Source of the DNA: Candidatus Eiseniibacteriota bacterium | GTDB taxonomy: Bacteria; Arandabacterota; Arandabacteria; Arandabacterales; Arandabacteraceae | Reading direction: 5' to 3' | Assembly (NCBI GenBank): GCA_030592245.1 | Contig: JAUVJV010000036.1 | Span: 1-10,555, forward strand | DNA: 10,555 nt | Part shown: in pieces, positions 1 to 4,816 of the stretch | Layout: every line of letters starts with the position of its first letter | Position numbering within the stretch: position 1 is the stretch's first letter | Notes under the pieces: model-generated | The model's input: only the letters and a program-made list of their open reading frames with translations | Databases searched by the model: none | What the model was told of the DNA's origin: nothing | Program-made: the position numbers and the translations under genes

Positions 1-334
1 CCTGGCTTGCGCGATCGGCACCGCCGCGCTCGAGGTGATTGTTGAGGAGGACCTGCCTGCCAGGTCGGCGGAGCACGGAGCCTACTTCATGGGGAAGCTC
101 GCAGAGATGGCCTCTCCCCATGTTAAGGAGATCCGCGGCAAGGGCCTCCTGATAGGTGTGGAGATAAAGGAGAGCTCTGGTACCGCGCGGCCTTTCTGTG
201 AGCAGATGATGGACCTCGGGATCCTCGCCAAGGAGACGCATCACCAGGTCATAAGGTTCGCGCCGCCGCTCGTCATCTCCCGCGAGGAGATCGACTGGGC
301 TCTGGAGCGAATCGAGAAGGTACTGAAGGCATAG
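1..334 (+). CDS. rocD: Ornithine aminotransferase (ornithine--oxo-acid transaminase), C-terminal part only
   Basis: Reading begins in frame at base 2 and ends at TAG 332-334, giving about 110 C-terminal residues; the rest lies left of the window. The enzyme is a class III PLP-dependent transaminase that moves the delta-amino group of ornithine to a 2-oxo acid, yielding glutamate-5-semialdehyde, in the cytoplasm. The visible part has the family's C-terminal small domain: an ACAIGTAALEV helix, KGLLIGVEIK, then KETHHQVIRFAPPLVIS and EEIDWALERIEKVL. KETH...IRFAPPL with EIDWALE is characteristic of ornithine aminotransferases rather than acetylornithine or GABA aminotransferases. The PLP lysine would be upstream and cannot be checked. 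The next gene starts 87 nt downstream on the same strand, so co-transcription is possible. The symbol rests on the C-terminal motifs alone. Confidence 0.85.
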   Translation, partial: LACAIGTAALEVIVEEDLPARSAEHGAYFMGKLAEMASPHVKEIRGKGLLIGVEIKESSGTARPFCEQMMDLGILAKETHHQVIRFAPPLVISREEIDWALERIEKVLKA

Positions 335-421
335 AGAGGCACTTGTGCCATAGTCATATCCGGGCCGCGGCCTGCCTGCGGGCCGGCCACCTCGGTGAAT
401 CCTGATGCCTGGAGGGTGAGC

Positions 422-2443
422 ATGGACGTCTTTTTGAGAAAACGCAGTGCATCGTGGCGCTTGGAGCGAGTCATCTGGCTGGCACTCGCGCTGGCGCTTG
501 TCCTTTCCTGCCAGCCCCGCCAGCAGGTTCAGGTCGAACAGGCAGCTCCGCTCGACTTTCCCCAGTTTGACCCTCAGCCGGTGGTTCATCCTCTCTGGAG
601 CCATAATGCCAGCATCTACGAGGTCAATGTCAGGCAGTACTCTCCCGGGGGGACATTCGCGGAGTTCGAGAAGCATCTGCCGAGGCTGAAGGAGATGGGC
701 GTCGACATTCTCTGGTTCATGCCCGTTCACCCCATCGGCGAGGAGCAACGAAAAGGCACGCTGGGCAGCTACTATTCGGTCAAGGACTACTATGGCGTGA
801 ATCCCGAGTTCGGGACACTGGATGAGTTCAGGGCGCTCGTGGAGAGGATTCACGACATGGGCATGTATGTGCTGATCGACTGGGTCGCGAACCATTCCGC
901 ATGGGACAATGATCTCACGCGCACCAATCCCGACTGGTACATCAGGGACGTGCATGGCAGGTTCGTGCCCCCGGTCGCCGACTGGAGCGACGTGATCGAC
1001 CTCAATTTCAATGCCCCCGGGCTCTGGTACTATATGGCGGACGCGATGCGTTTCTGGGTGGAGGATGTGGGCATAGATGGGTTCAGGTGTGATGTCGCGG
1101 GCATGGTGCCGCTTGAGTTCTGGAACTATCTGCGGGTCGAGCTCAATGAGGTGAAGCCGGTGTTCATGCTCGCCGAGTGGGAATCTCCGGAAGCCCATGA
1201 CTTCGCCTTCGACATGACCTATGCCTGGGGTCTTCACCACCTGATGACTAAGATCGCCAAGGGCATGGCTCCTGCGAGCGGCATCGGAGCATATCTTGCC
1301 GAAGATGCCCGGCGCTACCCGGGAAGCGCATACAGGATGAATTTTACCTCCAACCACGACGAGAACTCCTGGAATGGAACGGTGTATGAGCGCATGGGTG
1401 ACGGCGCCGTCACGATGGCGGTACTCGCCGCGACCTTGCCCGGGATGCCCCTCGTATACAGCGGCCAGGAGGCGGGCTTGAGCCACCGGCTCGAGTTCTT
1501 CGAGAAAGACGAGATCAGGTGGCGTGAACACGTGCTGGCGGATTTCTATGCCAGGCTGCTTGACCTCAAGAAGGAGAACCGCGCCCTCTGGAACGGGGAC
1601 ATGGGTGGCAGTGTAACCTGGCTACATACTACGAATGATGCGGGTGTGTTCGCTTTCTTAAGGGAAAAGGAAGGGGATAGGGTTTTTGTGATCCTGAACC
1701 TGTCCCGGCAGGAGCAGATTGTAACGCTTGAAGGCGATGCCCATCATGGCGGCTACCGGAATGTCCTTGACGGTGAGGCGGTGACGCTGGACGAGCTAAC
1801 ATCCTTTGCGCTCGAGCCCTGGGATTTCCGAGTGCTTGCCGCATCCACACCGGGCCGTGGCCTTCTGCCCTTCAGGCCTACGGAGGGCGCCATGGGAATA
1901 CTGGCCACATGGATGACAGGGTCTTTCTCCAGCGCGGAGCAGGCCGAGGCCGATACGAATTACTTCGACATCAGGCTCGAGATGCATCCCATCTGGAGAC
2001 ATCTGGAAGACAGCTACTGGCTCTATGTGGAGCAGGCACTCGCCACGCATCTTGACGAACCATATGGGCAGAGAGTCTACAGGCTGAGCAGGCAGGCCGA
2101 CGGCTCCATAAGGAGCGATGTTTACACCATACCCGATCCGGTGCGATTCGTGGGCGCATGGAAGGAGTCCGACCAACTTGGTGAGCTCACGCCCGACGAT
2201 CTTGCGATCAAGCCGGGATGCGCCATCATCTTAAAGAGGACTGCCGGGACCGGCTTCGAGGGTGGTACCGTGGGAGTCGGATGCCTCAGCGAGCTCCGGG
2301 GCGCGGCATATGCGACATCGGAGATAAAGGTCACCAGCAACCGGATCGAGTCATGGGACCGCGGCTTCGACAGCGAGGGCAACCAGGTCTGGGGCCCCGT
2401 GTACGGCGGCTACGTGTTCAAGAAGACCAAAGTGAGCCGGTGA
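422..2443 (+). CDS. Lipoprotein: GH13 alpha-amylase-family glycosidase fused to a C-terminal CpcT/CpeT-like domain
   Basis: Start: ATG 422 is preferred because GGAGG (411-415) lies 6 nt upstream; an in-frame GTG at 395 would add nine residues but has no such site. The product is 673 aa. Residues 1-30 form a lipoprotein signal (basic start, LALALALVLS, Cys30). Residues about 60-390 are a GH13 TIM barrel with all four conserved regions: DWVANH (about 153-158), GFRCDVA with nucleophile Asp224, LAEW with acid/base Glu252, and SNHDE with Asp313. A beta-rich amylase C-domain follows to about 475. Residues about 491-673 match the CpcT/CpeT (phycobilin lyase-like) family: GILATWMTGSFSSAEQA, YVEQAL...PYGQRVYRL, GFEGGTVGVGC, SEI, WDRGFD...QVWGP, GGYVFKK. 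The glycosidase probably cleaves alpha-glucans at the cell surface. The role of the second domain is unknown. The peptidase gene starts 48 nt downstream. Confidence 0.85.
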   Translation: MDVFLRKRSASWRLERVIWLALALALVLSCQPRQQVQVEQAAPLDFPQFDPQPVVHPLWSHNASIYEVNVRQYSPGGTFAEFEKHLPRLKEMGVDILWFMPVHPIGEEQRKGTLGSYYSVKDYYGVNPEFGTLDEFRALVERIHDMGMYVLIDWVANHSAWDNDLTRTNPDWYIRDVHGRFVPPVADWSDVIDLNFNAPGLWYYMADAMRFWVEDVGIDGFRCDVAGMVPLEFWNYLRVELNEVKPVFMLAEWESPEAHDFAFDMTYAWGLHHLMTKIAKGMAPASGIGAYLAEDARRYPGSAYRMNFTSNHDENSWNGTVYERMGDGAVTMAVLAATLPGMPLVYSGQEAGLSHRLEFFEKDEIRWREHVLADFYARLLDLKKENRALWNGDMGGSVTWLHTTNDAGVFAFLREKEGDRVFVILNLSRQEQIVTLEGDAHHGGYRNVLDGEAVTLDELTSFALEPWDFRVLAASTPGRGLLPFRPTEGAMGILATWMTGSFSSAEQAEADTNYFDIRLEMHPIWRHLEDSYWLYVEQALATHLDEPYGQRVYRLSRQADGSIRSDVYTIPDPVRFVGAWKESDQLGELTPDDLAIKPGCAIILKRTAGTGFEGGTVGVGCLSELRGAAYATSEIKVTSNRIESWDRGFDSEGNQVWGPVYGGYVFKKTKVSR

Positions 2444-2447
2444 CCGT

Positions 2448-2495
2448 ATGATCCAGAAGGAGATGGATCACTATCAAGGGGGAGTAGATCGATGA
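2448..2495 (+). other. Possible 15-codon upstream ORF overlapping the peptidase start
   Basis: ATG 2448 opens MIQKEMDHYQGGVDR and ends at TGA 2493-2495, overlapping the peptidase ATG (2492) in an ATGA junction. The peptidase's own ribosome binding site (2475-2483) lies inside it. Such overlap can couple translation, but there is no good ribosome binding site for the small ORF itself, and a frame this short may be chance. Confidence 0.2.
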
Positions 2496-4135
2496 GTCAC
2501 ATGCCTCTGCGTACGCCTGCCCTGGGCTGCTTGCTTGTGCTTCTGATTGCGTCCGCCCCGGCAGCCTGCACCAGCATCCTTGTCTCTGCGGGTGCGTCCG
2601 ATGACGGCGCGACAATGATCACCTACAGCTGTGACGGGGAGTTCCATCCCCACCTGGAGGCAGAACCGGCCGCGGACTTCGAGGCCGGAGACTCTCTCGA
2701 GATACAGGACTGGTCCGGCAATGTGCGCGGCAAGATAGCGCAGGTACCGCACACATACGCGGTGGTGCATCTCATGAATGAGTACCAGCTGGCGATCGGG
2801 GAGAGCACCTTCGACGGCCGCAAGGAGCTTCAGAATCCTCAGGGGCTGCTTCATTACTGGGATCTGATGTGGCTGGCGCTCAAGCGTGCGAAGACGGCCC
2901 GCGAGGCCATCGAGGTGATCACCGGCCTGGTGCAGGAATACGGGTACCGGTCCACCGGAGAGAGCTTCTCAATCGCCGATCCCCGCGAAGTCTGGATCCT
3001 CGAAATGATAGGCCCCGGGGAGGGTGGTGAAGGTGCTATATGGGTGGCGAGAAGAGTGCCCGATGGCTACGTGGCATGCCATGCCAACAAGGCGCGTATC
3101 GGGGAGTTCCCGCTGGATGATCCTGACAACTGCCTGTATTCGACGAATGTGATTTCATTTGCCGTGGACAGCGGATACTATGATCCTTCCTCCGGTGAAC
3201 CCTTCCTTTTCAGTGAAGCTTATTGCCCGACCACGCCCGAGAACAGGCGCTATTGCGACACGCGCGTCTGGAGCATCTTAAAGAGGCTTGCCCCGTCAAG
3301 TGATCTCTCGCCCGACTACCACCGGGGCGTCGAAGGGTCCGGGCCCTATCCGCTCTGGGTCAAGCCGGACGGGAAGGTCTCGCTCGGTGAGGTGTTCGCC
3401 CTGATGCGGGATCACTACGAGGGTACGCCTTACGATATGACAGTGGGTGTTGACGCGGGGCCTTATGGCTGCCCCAACCGGTGGCGGCCGATCGGATGGT
3501 CGGTGGACAGTGTGGGATACGCCTGGGAGCGTCCGATATCCACCCAGCAGACGGGCTTCTCCATGGTCAGCCAGTCGCGCTCCTGGCTTCCGGATGCCGT
3601 CGGCGGTGTCTTCTGGTACGGGCTGGACGATACCTATACTACCTGTTACATGCCCCTCTATTGCTGCGTGGACAGCCTTCCGGGATCCTACACGGAGGGG
3701 AGCCTCCAGGAGTTCTCCTGGGACTCCGCCTGGTGGGTATTTAACCTGGTGGCCAATTACGCGTGTCTCAAGTATTCATTCATGGCGCCCGAGATCCTCG
3801 CGGTGCAGCAGGAGCTTGAAAGTAACTTCATCGACCTTCAGCCGTCGGTGGACCGGACAGCCCTTGACCTTCGCAAAGAAGACCCCGACCTGATGCGGCG
3901 ATATCTCACCGACTACTCGATCTCCCGGGCCGAGATGGTGATGTCACGCTGGCAGGACCTGGCGGGCCATCTCATCACCAAGTACAATGATGGATACGTG
4001 AAGGATGAGGATGGTCGGCCGCAGGATAAGGGTTATCCCGAACCCTGGCTGCGCGAGGTCTTAAGAGCCCGTCCCGGAAGATACGATCTTGAGACGAAAG
4101 AGGACTCGACGGGCGAGTGGCAGCTGGTGGATTGA
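2492..4135 (+). CDS. Exported peptidase family C69 (dipeptidase, N-terminal-nucleophile type)
   Basis: 547 aa. ATG 2492 lies 8 nt after AAGGGGGAG (2475-2483, approximate pairing core GGGGGAG), so this start is well placed. Residues 1-25 look like a signal peptide (LGCLLVLLIASAPAA). Cys26 opens the ACTSILVSAGASDDGATM motif, where family C69 has its catalytic N-terminal cysteine, exposed by removal of the leader. Other family-like blocks are NEYQLAIGESTF (96-107), ADPREVWILEMIG (162-174), CHANKARIGEF (196-206) and DTRVWSILKRLAPS (256-269). Known relatives are dipeptidases such as lactobacillal PepD; substrate here is inferred. A signal-bearing form suggests action outside the membrane, like the lipoprotein upstream. 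At least ten further cysteines (47, 196, 214, 245, 255, 327, 385, 391, 392, 425) might form disulfides. The -3 position is not a lipobox residue, so Cys26 is more likely the nucleophile than a lipid anchor. Confidence 0.85.
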   Translation: MSHMPLRTPALGCLLVLLIASAPAACTSILVSAGASDDGATMITYSCDGEFHPHLEAEPAADFEAGDSLEIQDWSGNVRGKIAQVPHTYAVVHLMNEYQLAIGESTFDGRKELQNPQGLLHYWDLMWLALKRAKTAREAIEVITGLVQEYGYRSTGESFSIADPREVWILEMIGPGEGGEGAIWVARRVPDGYVACHANKARIGEFPLDDPDNCLYSTNVISFAVDSGYYDPSSGEPFLFSEAYCPTTPENRRYCDTRVWSILKRLAPSSDLSPDYHRGVEGSGPYPLWVKPDGKVSLGEVFALMRDHYEGTPYDMTVGVDAGPYGCPNRWRPIGWSVDSVGYAWERPISTQQTGFSMVSQSRSWLPDAVGGVFWYGLDDTYTTCYMPLYCCVDSLPGSYTEGSLQEFSWDSAWWVFNLVANYACLKYSFMAPEILAVQQELESNFIDLQPSVDRTALDLRKEDPDLMRRYLTDYSISRAEMVMSRWQDLAGHLITKYNDGYVKDEDGRPQDKGYPEPWLREVLRARPGRYDLETKEDSTGEWQLVD

Positions 4136-4141
4136 AAAATG

Positions 4142-4187
4142 GGGGACAGACACCTATTTCCGATACCGGAAATAGATGTCTGTCCCC
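4142..4187. terminator. Long palindrome between convergent genes; likely bidirectional terminator and possibly a dispersed REP-like repeat
   Basis: Arms 4142-4162 and 4167-4187 pair over 21 positions with a single C/A mismatch (4153/4176) and a 4-nt loop (4163-4166). The arms begin GGGGACAGACA and end TGTCTGTCCCC. It starts 6 nt after the peptidase stop and ends 2 nt before the stop of the minus-strand SH3 gene, an ideal position to end transcription from both sides. It is followed by only a short T run (4189-4191), with AAAAA just to the left (4134-4139 region), which reads as a T run for the minus strand. Similar GGGGACAGACA palindromes occur, as I recall, as dispersed repeats in other genomes; one copy here cannot prove that. 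Confidence 0.7.
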
Positions 4188-4189
4188 GT

Positions 4190-4531
4190 TTACCCAATCT
4201 TTAGCACATTCTCAGGAAGCCATCCCACAGCGCCATCCTTCTTCCTGCAGCGCACCCAGCCGCTTTCCCGCTCCAGAATCTCCACCGTGTCTCCGGCCTC
4301 GGCATCGAGTTCCGTGGCATCGCAGTTGCGGAGCAGCTCGCCTGCAGTACCACTGACGCTTAACCAGGCCTCAGGAATCCATCCGGCCCTGCCGGAGCTG
4401 TCCGTGGCCCACAGCCACCCCGGCCACTCGCACTCACGCGCCTCCACCGTGACACGGTCTCCCTTCCTGAGTTTCAGGGGGTCCGGATAGGCGGACCTAT
4501 AGATCTTGATGATCCGGGCAGGTTTATCCAA
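4190..4531 (-). CDS. Small cytoplasmic protein with two SH3-like repeats
   Basis: The gene runs leftward to TAA 4192-4190. Two starts are possible. GTG 4543 gives 117 aa but its first base is already part of GGAGG (4547-4543), so it lacks a spaced ribosome binding site. TTG 4531 gives 113 aa and sits 9 nt after GGAGGTG (4547-4541); I prefer it. The protein holds two SH3-like units: residues about 5-58 (ARIIKIYRSAYPDPLKLRKG, ending GRAGWIPEAWL) and about 62-112 (GELLRNCDATELDAEAGD, ending GAVGWLPENVL). Each shows the beta-barrel signature: a hydrophobic strand, a GD turn, a Trp-bearing loop and a closing GWxPE. There is no signal peptide or membrane segment. Ligand and role are unknown. It is divergent from the selenium gene and convergent with the peptidase gene. 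Confidence 0.7.
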   Translation of the reverse strand: MDKPARIIKIYRSAYPDPLKLRKGDRVTVEARECEWPGWLWATDSSGRAGWIPEAWLSVSGTAGELLRNCDATELDAEAGDTVEILERESGWVRCRKKDGAVGWLPENVLKIG

Positions 4532-4610
4532 TGACTGTACCACCTCCGTCGTCTGCGTTGTGACAGATCACGGTGCCGATGAATCCAGGTGCCATGTTCT
4601 CATGATCCAT
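4524..4610 (-). other. Possible 28-codon ORF leading into the SH3-protein gene
   Basis: On the minus strand ATG 4610-4608 opens a 28-residue frame (MDHENMAPGFIG...) that ends at TAA 4526-4524, overlapping the preferred TTG start of the SH3 gene (4531) by 8 nt. The SH3 gene's GGAGGTG lies within its coding sequence. A weak AGGA (4618-4615) precedes it. The arrangement would allow coupled translation, but I recognise no family and the ORF is short enough to be accidental. Confidence 0.2.
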
Positions 4611-4613
4611 CCC

Positions 4614-4674
4614 GTCCTGAAGGACTCCGCGCAAGCAACACTCACGCGAGCAACATGAGTTCACGCAAGCAACA
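4614..4674. promoter_or_regulatory. Operator-like cluster: short palindrome plus three CGCAAGCAACA-type repeats
   Basis: The inverted repeat GTCCT-GA-AGGAC (4614-4625) is followed by three direct copies of a GCRAGCAACA core: GCAAGCAACA 4631-4640, GCGAGCAACA 4646-4655 and GCAAGCAACA 4665-4674. Copies two and three share the longer TCACGCRAGCAACA form. Start-to-start distances are 15 and 19 nt. They lie between divergent genes, 143-186 nt before the selenium-gene start, so they may bind a regulator. No known regulator motif is recognised. Confidence 0.4.
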
Positions 4675-4756
4675 GAATAGGAGCCTGTACTGGCCGTGTC
4701 AATCCGTTGTCTCAATGTCTTGTGGCCGAGCGCCATTGGCAGCCAGCCCTGAGTGG

Positions 4757-4785
4757 TTGCGAACCGGCAGGCGAGGGGTTAGAAT
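4757..4785 (+). promoter_or_regulatory. Predicted sigma-70-type promoter for the desulfurase-SelD fusion
   Basis: TTGCGA (4757-4762; 4 of 6 to TTGACA) is separated by exactly 17 nt from TAGAAT (4780-4785; 5 of 6 to TATAAT). Transcription would begin near 4792, leaving a leader of about 25 nt that contains GGAGG at 4807-4811, 5 nt before ATG 4817. Prediction from sequence only. Confidence 0.5.
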
Positions 4786-4816
4786 CCAGGTGCCATCGCA
4801 CAGTCCGGAGGGGACC

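Larger units (their letters stand above)
4581..4796. repeat. Exact 15-bp direct repeat bracketing the divergent intergenic region
   Basis: GAATCCAGGTGCCAT occurs at 4581-4595 and again at 4782-4796, 201 nt apart. The downstream copy overlaps the last four bases of the predicted -10 element (4780-4785) of the selenium gene. The upstream copy lies near the divergent SH3 gene. The match could be a duplicated regulatory site, or the scar of an insertion or duplication of the 186 bp between the copies. Confidence 0.6.

Noticed and set aside
338..388. Hairpins GGCACTTGTGCC (338-349) and the GC-rich stretch 362-388 as a terminator after the aminotransferase gene
   Set aside because: Stems are short or need tiny loops, and no T run follows; not strong enough to call a terminator.
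395..421. GTG 395 as the start of the glycosidase lipoprotein
   Set aside because: ATG 422 has GGAGG 6 nt upstream and gives a more typical lipoprotein signal length; the GTG has no good site. The choice does not change the domains.
2492..2575. C69 peptidase as a lipoprotein anchored at Cys26
   Set aside because: The residues before Cys26 (APAA) lack the hydrophobic -3 residue of a lipobox, and this Cys aligns with the catalytic N-terminal cysteine motif CTSIL.
4627..4674. CRISPR-like interpretation of the three short repeats
   Set aside because: Repeat units are only 10-14 bp with 5-9 bp between them, far from CRISPR repeat and spacer lengths, and no cas gene is near.
4757..4800. tRNA 3'-end look-alike (GGTTAGAATCC...GCCA), tempting as a selenocysteine tRNA near selD
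   Set aside because: The T-stem does not pair, the T-loop is not TTCRA, and no anticodon or acceptor arm is found upstream. The TAGAAT is better explained as a -10 box.
4589..4816. In-frame 76-residue extension before the desulfurase ATG
   Set aside because: It lacks any family similarity, covers the predicted promoter and repeats, and a normal ribosome binding site sits 5 nt before ATG 4817, where the conserved desulfurase N-terminus begins.
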